NCBI RefSeq assembly: GCF_000342165.1
Contig: NZ_AMRV01000002.1
Coordinates: 248,001-312,000 of the forward strand
Direction: 5' to 3'
Length of the DNA: 64,000 nt
From: Pacificimonas flava
Lineage (GTDB): Bacteria > Pseudomonadota > Alphaproteobacteria > Sphingomonadales > Sphingomonadaceae
Shown one piece after another: positions 55,239 through 64,000 of the stretch. Each line of letters starts with the position of its first letter. The first letter of the stretch is position 1. The position numbers were made by a program, and so were the translations under genes. The notes below the pieces were generated by a model. It was not told the origin of the DNA and searched no databases. It saw only the letters and a program-made list of their open reading frames with translations.

Positions 55239-56465
55239 TCACGCGTCCCGGTTGCGTTCACCCAAAAGGCGCAGACGCAGGGCGTTGAGTCGGATGAAGC
55301 CGGCCGCATCGCGCTGGTCGTAGCGTCCCTTGTCCTCCTCGAACGTCACCACCTCCTGGCTGTAGAGGTTGAAGCGGCGGTCCGTCTTGCGGCCGACGAC
55401 GTCGGCGCGGCCCTTGTACAGCTTCAATCGGACCGTGCCCGCGACATGCGTCTGGCTGTGGTCGATCGCGGCCTGCAGCATCTCCCGCTCCGGCGAGAAC
55501 CAGAAGCCGTTGTAGATCAGCTCCGCATAGCGGGGCATCAGCTCGTCCTTCAGATGCGCGGCGCCGCGATCCAGAGTCAGTTGCTCGATCCCCCGGTGTG
55601 CTGCCAGCAGGATGGTGCCGCCGGGCGTCTCGTACATGCCGCGCGACTTCATGCCGACGAACCGGTTTTCGACGAGGTCGAGGCGGCCGATGCCATGTTC
55701 CCGGCCATAGTCGTTCAGCTTGGTCAGCAGTGCTGCCGGCGACAGCGGCTCTCCGTTCACGCCGACCGCATCGCCGCCCTCGAACTCCACGGTGATGTAT
55801 TCCGGCGTGTCCGGCGCGGATTCAGGGTCGTTTGTGCGGGAATAGACATAGTCCGGCGTCTCCTCCCACGGATCCTCCAGCACCTTCCCCTCAGAGGAGG
55901 TGTGCAGCAGGTTGGCATCGGTGGAAAAGGGCGCCTCTCCGCGCTTGTCGCGGGGAATGTCGATGCCGTGCTCCTCGGCAAAGGCGATCAGGCGGGTGCG
56001 GCTGGTCAGGTCCCACTCCCGCCACGGCGCGATGACGCGAATATCCGGGTCGAGTCCGTAATAGCCGAGTTCGAACCGAACCTGGTCGTTCCCCTTGCCG
56101 GTGGCACCGTGAGAGACAGCGTCAGCGCCGACCTGATGCGCGATCTCGATCTGCCGCTTGGCGATCAGCGGGCGGGCGATGGAGGTGCCGAGCAGGTACA
56201 GCCCCTCGTACAGCGCGTTCGCCCGCATCATCGGGAAGACGTAATCCTTCACGAATTCCTCGCGCACGTCCTCGATGAAGATGTGCTCCGGCTTCACGCC
56301 GGCCTTCAGGGCCTTCTGCCGGGCAGGTTCCAGTTCCTCGCCCTGGCCCAGGTCGGCAGTGAACGTCACCACCTCGCAGCCATAGGTCTGCTCTAGCCAC
56401 TTCAGAATCACACTCGTGTCGAGGCCGCCGGAATAGGCAAGCACGACGCGGTTTACATCGGCCAC
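55239..56465 (-). CDS. argG: argininosuccinate synthase
   Basis: A 408-residue ATP-dependent ligase joining citrulline and aspartate in arginine synthesis. It starts at a GTG ([18 protein letters not shown]) with AAGGAG five to six bases upstream; there is no in-frame ATG near. The ATP pyrophosphatase loop [10 protein letters not shown] is intact. [24 protein letters not shown] and the citrulline/aspartate sites follow. Downstream lies a PepSY remnant that probably once shared the message. Confidence 0.96.
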   Translation of the reverse strand: MADVNRVVLAYSGGLDTSVILKWLEQTYGCEVVTFTADLGQGEELEPARQKALKAGVKPEHIFIEDVREEFVKDYVFPMMRANALYEGLYLLGTSIARPLIAKRQIEIAHQVGADAVSHGATGKGNDQVRFELGYYGLDPDIRVIAPWREWDLTSRTRLIAFAEEHGIDIPRDKRGEAPFSTDANLLHTSSEGKVLEDPWEETPDYVYSRTNDPESAPDTPEYITVEFEGGDAVGVNGEPLSPAALLTKLNDYGREHGIGRLDLVENRFVGMKSRGMYETPGGTILLAAHRGIEQLTLDRGAAHLKDELMPRYAELIYNGFWFSPEREMLQAAIDHSQTHVAGTVRLKLYKGRADVVGRKTDRRFNLYSQEVVTFEEDKGRYDQRDAAGFIRLNALRLRLLGERNRDA

Positions 56466-56586
56466 ATTCGTCTCCTTGCAGGAACAGTTCGGCCCGCTTT
56501 CGCCAAAAGCACGGGCCCGGGGCAAGGGAAATGCGTTGGGGCGGCGTAACCGCTTCATATACCGAATGAGAATTGGGAGAGATTCG

Positions 56587-57240
56587 ATGAGAACTGCGAT
56601 GATGATCGGGGGCGCCGGGCTTCTCGGCCTGACCGCCGCCGCGAACGCCCAGGCCCCGCCCGCCGGCGCCGCCGCGGGTGTAACGACCCGCGCGCAGGTC
56701 GAGGCGCAGGCTGCCGAGAATTTCCGGATGCTGGACGCCGATGGCGATGGCAGCGTCACCAAGACCGAAGTCGAGGCGTTCCAGACCAAGATGCGCGCGA
56801 ACGCAGAACAGGCCCGCACGCAGGTGATGACGGAGGCTGACACCGACAAGTCGGGATCGCTCGACCAGAAAGAATGGACGGCGATGAACGAGAAGCGGCT
56901 GACGGAAGTGGAAAGCCAGGCCGGGCAGCCGATCCCCGACGATCGCCGCGCCGCTGCGAAGACGCAGATGGATGCCGCCTTCGCTCGCCTCGATGCCGAC
57001 GGAAACGGCAGCATTTCTTCAGAGGAACTCGGTATCGCCGTGGGCGCGGGGGATAATGATCCTGCCGCCCGTATGATGGATATGTTCGTCGAAGCCGACA
57101 CGAATGGCGATGGGTCGCTGACAGTTGAGGAACTCAAGGCACCCACGCTGGCGATGTTCGACAAGGTAGACGCGAACGGCGATGGCCAGATCACGCCCGA
57201 CGAGGGCGCAAAGGCCCAACAGGAATTGCGCGCCCAGTAG
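56587..57240 (+). CDS. exported EF-hand calcium-binding protein (five motifs)
   Basis: A 217-residue protein with signal peptide (1-22, ANAQA); the start was chosen for GGGAGAG six bases upstream. Five EF-hand loops are visible: [50 protein letters not shown] and [12 protein letters not shown]. Each has the alternating acidic positions and central Gly. It should bind calcium in the periplasm or outside the cell. No enzyme domain is present. A clear terminator follows. Confidence 0.9.
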   Translation: MRTAMMIGGAGLLGLTAAANAQAPPAGAAAGVTTRAQVEAQAAENFRMLDADGDGSVTKTEVEAFQTKMRANAEQARTQVMTEADTDKSGSLDQKEWTAMNEKRLTEVESQAGQPIPDDRRAAAKTQMDAAFARLDADGNGSISSEELGIAVGAGDNDPAARMMDMFVEADTNGDGSLTVEELKAPTLAMFDKVDANGDGQITPDEGAKAQQELRAQ

Positions 57241-57300
57241 GCGCGCGAGCGCGGCGACCGATCCCCCTATCGGTCGAAGTCCCCCCGCCGCGCGAGTGAG

Positions 57301-57340
57301 AGAGCCGGTGCCTTTTCGTCCCTTTGGCACCGGCTCTTTT
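57301..57340 (+). terminator. intrinsic terminator after EF-hand gene
   Basis: AGAGCCGGTGCC (57301-57312) and GGCACCGGCTCT (57326-57337) form a perfect 12-bp stem with a 13-base loop, followed by TTT. It lies 60 bases after the EF-hand stop and before the next gene. Confidence 0.85.
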
Positions 57341-57359
57341 CGTCATCCGACTTTGTGCG

Positions 57360-58208
57360 ATGCGCGCGGTGCGGTACGATGTCGTCGTGTTGATCCGATT
57401 GCACCGCTCCCGCGCCGCCTCCGCGCTTTTGATGGGCGCGGCCACGGCCATGCTTATCTGGACGCTGCGCCAGGAAGACCACTCTCCGCTAAGGCAGACG
57501 GCGCTGCCCCGCTCGCGGAGGCAGGCGACCAATCTGATACTCGGGATCGGCAGTCTGCTGATGGCGGGGCGGATCCAGCGCGCCCTGTTGACCCCGTTGT
57601 TTGATCGGCGGACGGAACGTCGCGGCGTCGTGCAATCCCTCCCGGCCCGGTGGCGGAGGGTGGCCGCCTTCCTGCTTCTCGACTGGTCGATCTACTGGTG
57701 GCACCGCGCGTCGCACCGGATACCGCCGCTCTGGCGCCTGCACCGTGTACATCATGTCGATCTCGATCTCGACATGTCGACGGCGATCCGGTTCCATTTT
57801 GCCGAGCAGCTTCTATCCGCGCCGGTCCGCGCTGCGATGATCCTGCTGATCGGCCCGGATGCGCGGACGCACGCGCTGTGGAACCGGTTCTTCTTCGCCA
57901 GCATCTTGTTCCATCACGCGAATATCCGTCTGCCCGCGACCATGGACCGGATCCTGTCGCTGCTGCTGACGACACCGCGCATGCACGGCATCCATCACAT
58001 GGCGCGCCGCGACCTGACGGACAGCAACTGGACGAGCGGCCTCAGCCTGTGGGACCGGCTCCACGGCAGTTTTCGCGCCGATGTCGCGCCGGATGCCGTG
58101 CGAGTCGGCGTGCCGGCCTATACGGCCGACCTCGGGTCTCCCGACTTGCTGATGCTCCCCATGGCCGCGCCCTCCGCTGCCGACTGGCGCGCGCCAAGCT
58201 CCAGATAG
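57360..58208 (+). CDS. sterol-desaturase/fatty-acid-hydroxylase family protein
   Basis: A 282-residue membrane di-iron protein starting at MRAVRYDVVV; the open frame reaches back into the terminator, which excludes earlier starts. Histidine boxes are HRASH, HRVHHVD, HHAN and HGIHH, in the usual order, so the iron site appears complete. The substrate may be a fatty acid, carotenoid or hopanoid lipid. Its last 91 bases overlap the convergent cyclopropane synthase. Confidence 0.87.
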   Translation: MRAVRYDVVVLIRLHRSRAASALLMGAATAMLIWTLRQEDHSPLRQTALPRSRRQATNLILGIGSLLMAGRIQRALLTPLFDRRTERRGVVQSLPARWRRVAAFLLLDWSIYWWHRASHRIPPLWRLHRVHHVDLDLDMSTAIRFHFAEQLLSAPVRAAMILLIGPDARTHALWNRFFFASILFHHANIRLPATMDRILSLLLTTPRMHGIHHMARRDLTDSNWTSGLSLWDRLHGSFRADVAPDAVRVGVPAYTADLGSPDLLMLPMAAPSAADWRAPSSR

Positions 58209-59413
58209 CGCCGCTCCGCATCCGCCATGTAATCGCGGGTGATGGGCAGGGTGTCGCGGCGGCGGGCGATCTGAATTTGCAGGTTCATGTGCGTGCCGCG
58301 CTCGAAAGCGAACTTCGAACCGGCGAGATAGAACAGCCACATGCGATAGAAGCGCTCGTCGTAAAGCGACACGATTTCGTCGCGGGCGAAGCGGGTTCGG
58401 CGCAGCCAGGCATCCAGCGTCCGGGCATAGTGCAGGCGCAGCACCTCGATATCCGTGATCCACAGCATCCGGTTTTCGATATGCGGCACGATCTCTGACA
58501 GGGCGGGAACATAGCCGCCCGGAAAAATGTACTTTCGCGTGAATGCGTCAGTAACACCCGGCCCCTCCGCCCGGCCGATCGTATGTATCAGCGCAACGCC
58601 GCTGTCCGTCAGCAGGTCGCCCACCCGGTCGAAGAAGGTCTGATATTGCGGCGTTCCGACATGTTCGAACATGCCGACCGATACGATGCGGTCGAAGCGG
58701 CCCTGAAGCTCCCGGTAATCGATCAGCCGGAAATCCACCCGGTCCGACACACCCGCCTCTTCGGCACGGTCACGCGCGATCTTCAGCTGTTCCTCAGACA
58801 GGGTGATTCCCGTCACCTTGAGGGACGGGTCGAGGCTGGCGATGTAAAGCGCCATGCCGCCCCAACCGCAGCCTATGTCGAGAACGCGCTGACCCGGCTG
58901 CAGGTACAGCTTCGCAGCGATATGCGCCTTCTTGTCGTGCTGCGCGGTTTCCAGGCTGACGACGCCGGGACGGTAATAGGCGCAGCTATACTGGCGGTCG
59001 ACATCCAGGAAGAGGTCGTAGAGACGCGCGGAAAGATCGTAATGGTGCGCCACGTTACGCTGCGCGATGCGTGGCCGGTTCTTTTGATAGGCGCTGCGCA
59101 GGAACCGCCCTGAGCGCCGCAGCCAGTGCGCGTTCAGATTGGCATCCATCCATTCGCTGTTGAGCGAGATGACTTCGAGCAGCTGCTCGATATCGCCGTT
59201 CTCGACAGTAATTCGGCCGTCCATATAGGCCTCGGCCGTGCCGAGTGCGGGGCTGCGCGCGATCTCTCCCGCGACACGCCCGTCGTGCAGACGGATCGTG
59301 ACCCGGGGTCCATCGCCGCCGGGGCCGAAGCCGTGGCGGTTTCCCCCGTCAGTTATGATTTCGAGCCGACCCCGGCGGATCAGCTTCGCAAGCAGTCGAC
59401 CCAGCAAAAACAT
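58118..59413 (-). CDS. cyclopropane-fatty-acyl-phospholipid synthase
   Basis: A 431-residue SAM-dependent enzyme that converts cis-unsaturated phospholipid acyl chains to cyclopropane forms. An N-terminal lipid-binding domain is followed by HHYDLSARLYDLFLD, the SAM site VLDIGCGWGGMALY, and VGMFEHVGTPQYQTFF. The catalytic segment YIFPGGYVP and a C-terminal YDERFYRMW are present. Length and motifs are typical. It overlaps a sterol-desaturase-like gene end to end by 91 bases; both modify lipids. Confidence 0.93.
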   Translation of the reverse strand: MFLLGRLLAKLIRRGRLEIITDGGNRHGFGPGGDGPRVTIRLHDGRVAGEIARSPALGTAEAYMDGRITVENGDIEQLLEVISLNSEWMDANLNAHWLRRSGRFLRSAYQKNRPRIAQRNVAHHYDLSARLYDLFLDVDRQYSCAYYRPGVVSLETAQHDKKAHIAAKLYLQPGQRVLDIGCGWGGMALYIASLDPSLKVTGITLSEEQLKIARDRAEEAGVSDRVDFRLIDYRELQGRFDRIVSVGMFEHVGTPQYQTFFDRVGDLLTDSGVALIHTIGRAEGPGVTDAFTRKYIFPGGYVPALSEIVPHIENRMLWITDIEVLRLHYARTLDAWLRRTRFARDEIVSLYDERFYRMWLFYLAGSKFAFERGTHMNLQIQIARRRDTLPITRDYMADAERRYLELGARQSAAEGAAMGSISKSGDPRSAV

Positions 59414-59523
59414 AGTCGAATCGATTAGCGAGCCGGGGTTTTGCGGTCAAAAGAGTATTTCGGACGGCGGACGCCCGGTGCCCGGCTGGCGTTCCGAAAG
59501 GCGGCATGGGATGAAGCTGCCCC

Positions 59524-60090
59524 ATGAATATTGCATCGATTCCAGCACTTGGGCTGCCCGGCAAGCGAGGTGTTGCCGCCGCCTTCCTGATCCTGTCGAC
59601 GCCGCTTCTTGCGTTCACGGATCTGGAGCCGGTGCCCGGGACCGTGGCAACGCCTCTGGTCGGCGGCATGCACGAGGTGCAGGATTCTCAGCCGCTCGGT
59701 CAGGAAAACGCCGCCACGGCGGCGATGATTGTCCCCGAAGAGACGGTCGTGGCGGAAGCGGCCACAACGGACGATCTGACGGCTGCGGCTGAAGTCGTCG
59801 GCGACGGCGTCGCAAGCTATTACGGCAAGCGGTTCGCCGGCCGCCCCACCGCCAGCGGTGAACGCTTCGACCCCGCGCAGATGACGGCCGCGCACCGCAC
59901 GCTGCCCTTCGGCAGCATGGTGCGTGTCGTTGACGAGCGCACGGGCAATGCCGTCGTCGTCCGCATCAACGACCGCGGGCCCTTCCACGGCGGCCGCGTC
60001 ATCGACCTGTCCCGCGCCGCCGCCGAGGAGATCGGCATGGTGAGAGCCGGAAAGGCCGAAGTGCGCCTGGAACTTCTCGCCGCCAGCTGA
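59524..60090 (+). CDS. RlpA-like septal/lytic transglycosylase domain protein
   Basis: A 188-residue exported protein (N-terminal hydrophobic segment about 15-32). The double-psi beta-barrel of RlpA occupies the C-terminal half: [56 protein letters not shown]. No SPOR domain is present and no lipobox Cys is seen, unlike full-length RlpA. A role in peptidoglycan strand cleavage is likely. Confidence 0.9.
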   Translation: MNIASIPALGLPGKRGVAAAFLILSTPLLAFTDLEPVPGTVATPLVGGMHEVQDSQPLGQENAATAAMIVPEETVVAEAATTDDLTAAAEVVGDGVASYYGKRFAGRPTASGERFDPAQMTAAHRTLPFGSMVRVVDERTGNAVVVRINDRGPFHGGRVIDLSRAAAEEIGMVRAGKAEVRLELLAAS

Positions 60091-60149
60091 GACGACCCGC
60101 GGCAGGGCGAGGCGGCAAAGCCGCGCCGCACCCGCCCCGCGTCGCTAAG

Positions 60150-61463
60150 CTAGTCCGTTTCGAACATCTTCAGCGCCGCGGTAATCATCGCGGCCGCGCC
60201 CGTGGTCACCGTGGGAAGCGGATCCGGCGCGAATTTCGAGCTGTGCAGAGAGGGCAGCCCCTCCCCATTGCCGCCGGCGGCCTCATAAGTTTCCTGCTTC
60301 ACCGCGCCGAGCCAGAACAGCGTCGATTCCACGTCCTTGTCCGCGCGGTGGAAGCGGGAGAAGTCCTCGCCGCCCATGACTGGCGGCGTCGAGATAACCC
60401 GGGCCTCACCAAAACGCGCCGTCAACGCCTGGCGGATGTCCTCGGTCTGCTCTTCCGTATTGAACAGCGCGGGCGTGTAGCGGTCGTCGACCGTCACCTC
60501 CGGCATCATCCCTTCGTCGATCCCGGCGGCGATGGCCTCGCCGCGCGCGATGCGGGCAATGCCGGACAGCAGCGCCTCCCTCTGCTCGTCGCTGTAGGAG
60601 CGCACGGTCAGCTGCAGATGCGCATCGTCGGGAATGATGTTGTGCTTCGTCCCGGCGTTGAACGCGCCGACGGTCACAACGGCGGCGACCTGCGGATCCG
60701 TTTCGCGCGATACGAGCGTTTGCAGCGTATCGACGATGCGGGCCCCGAGGACCACCGGGTCCTTCGTCGTGTGGGGATAGGCGCCGTGCCCGCCGGAGCC
60801 GTGAACCAGAATGTCGACCGTATCGACATTCGCCATGGCAAAGCCGCTGACCAGCCCCATCTGCCCGGCCGGAAGCGAAGCCGAATCGTGCAGGGCGATG
60901 GCGTGGTCGGGCTTCGGGAACCGTTCGTACAGGCCGTCCTCCAGCATCGCCTGCGCACCGAGACCGGTCTCCTCCGCCGGCTGGCCGATCATGACCAGCG
61001 TTCCGGACCATTCGTCCTTGTTGCTTCCAAGATAGCGGGCGGCGCCCACCCAGCTCGACATATGCACGTCATGACCGCAGGCGTGCATGACGCCCGAGGG
61101 TGAGCCGTTCGCAAGCGTCACCGTCTTCGTGCTGGCATAGGGCAGACCGGTTTCTTCCGTGACGGGCAGCCCGTCCATGTCCGCACGCAGCATGACGACG
61201 GGCCCGGCGCCGTTTTTCATGACGCCGACGACGCCCGTTCCGCCAACGCCCTCCGTCACCTCGAAACCGGCCTCGCGCAGCTCCGTTGCCATTCGGGCAG
61301 CCGTTTCGGTTTCCTGTCCGGACAGTTCCGGATTTCTGTGCAGATGCTTGTAGAGTTCGATCAGATAGTCCTGATCCTGCCCAACGGCCTGCGTCACATC
61401 GGCCCCGTCCCGCGCGGCAGCCGGTGCCGCGATCAGCGCCGCTGCAAGTAGAAACTTGTACAT
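60150..61463 (-). CDS. M20-family amidohydrolase, exported
   Basis: A 437-residue metallohydrolase with a signal peptide (MYKFLLAAALIAAPAAARD); the start with AGCAGGA upstream was preferred to an ATG 11 codons earlier. Metal ligands are in MHACGHDVHMS and QPAEETGLGA, and the lid-domain His in GHGAYPHTTKDP. It is of the hippurate/N-acyl-amino-acid hydrolase group. The natural substrate is not clear. Confidence 0.92.
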   Translation of the reverse strand: MYKFLLAAALIAAPAAARDGADVTQAVGQDQDYLIELYKHLHRNPELSGQETETAARMATELREAGFEVTEGVGGTGVVGVMKNGAGPVVMLRADMDGLPVTEETGLPYASTKTVTLANGSPSGVMHACGHDVHMSSWVGAARYLGSNKDEWSGTLVMIGQPAEETGLGAQAMLEDGLYERFPKPDHAIALHDSASLPAGQMGLVSGFAMANVDTVDILVHGSGGHGAYPHTTKDPVVLGARIVDTLQTLVSRETDPQVAAVVTVGAFNAGTKHNIIPDDAHLQLTVRSYSDEQREALLSGIARIARGEAIAAGIDEGMMPEVTVDDRYTPALFNTEEQTEDIRQALTARFGEARVISTPPVMGGEDFSRFHRADKDVESTLFWLGAVKQETYEAAGGNGEGLPSLHSSKFAPDPLPTVTTGAAAMITAALKMFETD

Positions 61464-61550
61464 TCCTGCTTCCCCTTCTCCGTGGCGGCGGACCATGCCG
61501 CCGGCGAGCGCGGAAGGAAAGGGTGCGATTCCGCCAGAGTGCCGCCGGAC

Positions 61551-62957
61551 CTATGGCAGCTTTGAAAGTGCGCGCACCAATCTGCGCACCGGCGGCGAGA
61601 ACAACCGCTCCTTGAACAGGGCGCCGGCGCCCGCCTTGCTGATTTCCCCCAGGGTCGGATAGGGCGCGATATAGCCGGTCAGGTCGCGCGCGGAGAGGCC
61701 CTTTGACAAGGCCAGCGCCCAGGAGTGGATCAGTTCGCCCGCATCCGCGCCGACGATGCCGCAGCCCACCAGCTTGCCCTTTGAAAGAACGAGTTTGATG
61801 AAGCCCTCCGTTCGCCGCTCCGCGCGCGCGCGATCATTGCCGCTGAACGGCACGGTGACGGTTTCGACGTCGGCGCGCCCCGCCCTGGCGCGCGCCTCCG
61901 TCATGCCGACCTGCGCCAGTTCGGGATCGGTATAGGTGCACCAGGGAAGCGCGGAATAATCCGCCTTCGCCGGCACGCGGAACACGGCATTGCGGATGAC
62001 GATACCGCCATCATAACCAGCGGCATGGGTAAAGCGCGGTCCCTGCCGGCAGTCGCCGACCGCGAAGATGCGGCGATTTGCCGTCCGCAGGCGACTATCG
62101 ACGGGAATTCCACTGGCCGCCGCCTCGATGCCGGCGGCCTCGAGTCCCAGACCCTCCACATTCGGCGCGCGGCCCGCCGCGACCAGCAGATGGGACCCCT
62201 CCAGCACCTTCCCGTCGGTGAGCGTCAGCGCGATCGTCCCGCCGGGCTGCACCGCAACAGTCCTCGCCTCGCTCCCCTCGTGAATCGCAACGCCCTCACG
62301 GGTCAAAGCGTCTCTGATGACGGCTGTAAGGTCGCTATCGTCGTTGGGCAGCAGCCTCGCCTGTTCCGCGATGGTGACCTGACTGCCCAGCCGTCGAAAC
62401 GCCTGCGCCATTTCAACGCCGATGGCGCCGCCGCCGAGAATAAGAAGATGGGACGGAAGCTCTCGCAGGTCCCACAGGGTTTCGTTGGTCAGGTAAGGGA
62501 CCGTATCCAAACCGGGAAGCTGCGGGATGTAGGGGCGCGATCCGGTGGCGAGCACGATCCGCCGGGCGGTGTAGCGCCGGCCGTCCGCTTCGATATCCCG
62601 CCCGCCGACAAGCCTTGCGCGGGCGCGGACGACCTCGGCACCCAGTCCCTCGAACCGCTCCTGACTGTCATGCGGGGCAATCTCCGCGATAACGCCGTTC
62701 ACATGCTGCATGACGCCGGCAAAGTCGACGCGCGGTTCGGCTTCAATTCCGAACGCGGCGGAGCTGCGCGCGGCATGGGCACGGGACGCGGATGCAATCA
62801 GCGCCTTCGACGGGACGCAGCCCGCGTTCAGGCAGTCGCCGCCCATCGCCCCGTGTTCGAAAAGAACGGTGCTGAGGCCAAGCTGCGCTGCACCTGCGGC
62901 CACGGTAAGGCCGCCCGATCCGGCACCAATGACGGCGATATCGTAGGGTTTCGTCAT
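61551..62957 (-). CDS. dihydrolipoamide-dehydrogenase/mercuric-reductase-like flavoprotein
   Basis: A 468-residue pyridine nucleotide-disulfide oxidoreductase. FAD site AVIGAGSGGLTVA, redox-active pair in GGDCLNAGCVPSKAL, NAD site ILGGGAIGVEMAQ, and FAVGDCRQGP. The C-terminal catalytic His-Glu of lipoamide dehydrogenase is not in its usual HAHPT form: the segment reads IAPYPTLGE. There is no N-terminal heavy-metal domain and no mer genes nearby. The substrate is therefore open, as for many FAD-containing NAD(P)H-disulfide reductases. Confidence 0.88.
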   Translation of the reverse strand: MTKPYDIAVIGAGSGGLTVAAGAAQLGLSTVLFEHGAMGGDCLNAGCVPSKALIASASRAHAARSSAAFGIEAEPRVDFAGVMQHVNGVIAEIAPHDSQERFEGLGAEVVRARARLVGGRDIEADGRRYTARRIVLATGSRPYIPQLPGLDTVPYLTNETLWDLRELPSHLLILGGGAIGVEMAQAFRRLGSQVTIAEQARLLPNDDSDLTAVIRDALTREGVAIHEGSEARTVAVQPGGTIALTLTDGKVLEGSHLLVAAGRAPNVEGLGLEAAGIEAAASGIPVDSRLRTANRRIFAVGDCRQGPRFTHAAGYDGGIVIRNAVFRVPAKADYSALPWCTYTDPELAQVGMTEARARAGRADVETVTVPFSGNDRARAERRTEGFIKLVLSKGKLVGCGIVGADAGELIHSWALALSKGLSARDLTGYIAPYPTLGEISKAGAGALFKERLFSPPVRRLVRALSKLP

Positions 62958-63215
62958 GGTCGGATCATGCCGACAAACGCGCGGCGCGCAAATGCCGTTA
63001 TGAATGGCTGCGGCAAGATCTTCGGTGTGGAAGTAGAGAGGGCCGCGGGAACGCTAGCGGGGGGGGGGGAATTGCGTTCCGGCGGCCCTTCTCATGGGCA
63101 GGTAACTCGCTAGAGCCTTCGGGGGGGGTATCGGGCGCTGGCGAGTCAGGGAAAGAACGAAGTCCCCCCCGGCTGGTTCCCGCGAAGATCAATTTTTTTC
63201 GCGGCCCGCGATTTG
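62958..63215. other. intergenic region with homopolymer G/C tracts
   Basis: No gene is seen. The stretch holds an 11-G run (63059-63069), an 8-G run (63121-63128), a 7-C run (63164-63170) and a 7-T run (63193-63199). A CGCGAA...TTCGCG pair frames the T-run at 63181-63203. Such tracts are slippage-prone in the cell and hard to sequence. Confidence 0.55.
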
Positions 63216-63659
63216 CTAATCATGGGGCGTGAAATCGAGCGCCGCGCCGTTCAGACAGTACCGCTTCCCCGTGGGCGCGGGACCGTCGTTGAAGACATGG
63301 CCAAGATGTCCCCCGCACCGCGCGCAGTGAACTTCCGTCCGCGGCACGACCAGCTTGAAATCGGTCTTGGTCTCGACCCCGTCTGTGCCCTCCTCCTCCG
63401 ATGGCAGCGGCGCGTAGAAGCTCGGCCAGCCGGTGCCGCTTTCATACTTGGTGTCCGAGGGAAAGACGGGATTGCCGCAGCCCGCACAAGCGAACATGCC
63501 GGCACGCTTTTCGTCATTCAGCGGGGAGGAGCCGGGCGGCTCCGTCGCGTCCTTGCGCAGCACGGCATATTGTTCGGGCGTCAGGTCGCGGCGCCACTCC
63601 TCGTCGGATTTGCCGGCTTCGCGCTTGTCGCCGGAACGAAAGGGATTGGAGATGGTCAT
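63216..63659 (-). CDS. msrB: peptide-methionine (R)-S-oxide reductase
   Basis: A 147-residue MsrB that repairs the R epimer of methionine sulfoxide. Start MTISNPFRSG gives a normal length; the longer frame is unrelated to the family. Zinc-binding pairs are in ACAGCG and CARCGGH. Substrate motif SGTGWPSFY and the catalytic Cys in RYCLNGAALDF are present. Confidence 0.95.
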   Translation of the reverse strand: MTISNPFRSGDKREAGKSDEEWRRDLTPEQYAVLRKDATEPPGSSPLNDEKRAGMFACAGCGNPVFPSDTKYESGTGWPSFYAPLPSEEEGTDGVETKTDFKLVVPRTEVHCARCGGHLGHVFNDGPAPTGKRYCLNGAALDFTPHD

Positions 63660-63730
63660 GACGCTATAATACGCACGCGCACCTCCACGTTCCCTTGCGG
63701 CGGCAGCGGGCGCCGCCCCGTGCCCGGCCC

Positions 63731-64000
63731 CTATTCCCCGAAAACGCGCGCAAAAATCGTATCGACCTGTTTCAGATGGTAGGCCAGGTCGAAGCGGCTC
63801 TCGATCTCTTCGTTGCTCAGTGCGGCGCTGACATCGGGATCGCCCTTCAGCAGTTCCAGCAGACTTTCGCGGCCGTCCGATTCCCACACCTTCATCGCGT
63901 TGCGCTGGACCAGACGATACGCGTCCTCGCGGCTGACCCCCGCCTGCGTCAGCGCCAGAAGGACGCGCTGCGAATGGATAAGCCCGCCCATCCGGTCCAG
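63731..64000 (-). CDS. purB: adenylosuccinate lyase, C-terminal end (cut by window edge)
   Basis: The 90 codons visible run from base 64000 to the stop and read LDRMGGLIHSQRVLLALTQ, then ALVQ-like LVQRNAMKVWE and YHLKQVDTIFARVFG. This is the C-terminal end of adenylosuccinate lyase, which acts twice in purine synthesis. The active-site parts lie outside the window. It is upstream of msrB on the same strand, with 71 bases between. Confidence 0.9.
   Translation of the reverse strand: MDRMGGLIHSQRVLLALTQAGVSREDAYRLVQRNAMKVWESDGRESLLELLKGDPDVSAALSNEEIESRFDLAYHLKQVDTIFARVFGE

Noticed and set aside
1-64000. CRISPR arrays, prophage, integrons or insertion sequences.
   Set aside because: No regularly spaced repeats, integrase, transposase or phage structural proteins were seen on either strand.

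Overview
The window is high-GC, densely packed chromosomal DNA. It looks like an alphaproteobacterium of the order Sphingomonadales. That is an inference from family resemblance: a large TonB receptor paired with a peptidase, an N4-type glycosyltransferase module, TIGR02186 beside a TauE permease, GtrA and GT-C membrane proteins, and inverted CCCCTGC..GCAGGGG repeats. No rRNA, tRNA, phage, insertion sequence, plasmid or CRISPR array was seen. Both ends cut through genes: a GT2 glycosyltransferase on the left and purB on the right.

Layout. 1-2150: end of an NfrB-like glycosyltransferase coupled to a barrel-tailed partner. 2163-8944 (minus): a TPR-GGDEF-EAL protein, then the coupled trehalose operon otsB / GH15 hydrolase / otsA. 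9078-11898: ilvD and a convergent HMG-CoA lyase. 11955-16282 (minus): TonB receptor plus lipoprotein M14 carboxypeptidase. 16329-21878: C4-dicarboxylate locus, with dctA and an esterase on one strand and dctB-dctD on the other, around a control region with tandem dyads. 21879-23214: a gene-poor island with three small membrane proteins, two of them paralogues ending in a run of Asp and TPVSN. 23353-26434: metallophosphoesterase, PDZ/M48 protease, catalase-like protein. 26450-30281: molybdenum cluster (mobA, FdhF/YdeP-type oxidoreductase, fdhD). 30349-30786: MerC-like protein behind a Zur-like box.

30800-32998: thiolase and a divergent crotonase. 33140-36542: TauE permease, TIGR02186 protein, HerA-type ATPase. 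36559-42232: renal-type dipeptidase, Kup, alanine dehydrogenase, NPD-type flavoprotein. 42268-50424: M16 protease, SixA phosphatase, NAD synthetase, ferredoxin-reductase-like flavoprotein, YggT, FolD. 50540-54953: MarC, then a minus-strand cassette of FAD oxidoreductase (frameshifted), GtrA and a GT-C-like membrane protein. 55028-56465: argG with a decayed PepSY gene just behind it. 56587-64000: EF-hand protein, sterol-desaturase-like enzyme overlapping a cyclopropane synthase, RlpA, M20 amidohydrolase, Lpd-like disulfide reductase, MsrB, purB (partial).

Most genes are household or nutrient-acquisition functions. The least ordinary items are: the small acidic-tail membrane proteins at 22144-23214; a DctD-type regulator whose AAA+ domain lacks the GAFTGA loop, next to paired GTGYG-N6-CGCAC dyads; the oxidoreductase/GtrA/GT-C cassette; the Zur-like box directly before merC; and the PepSY remnant with an in-frame stop behind argG.
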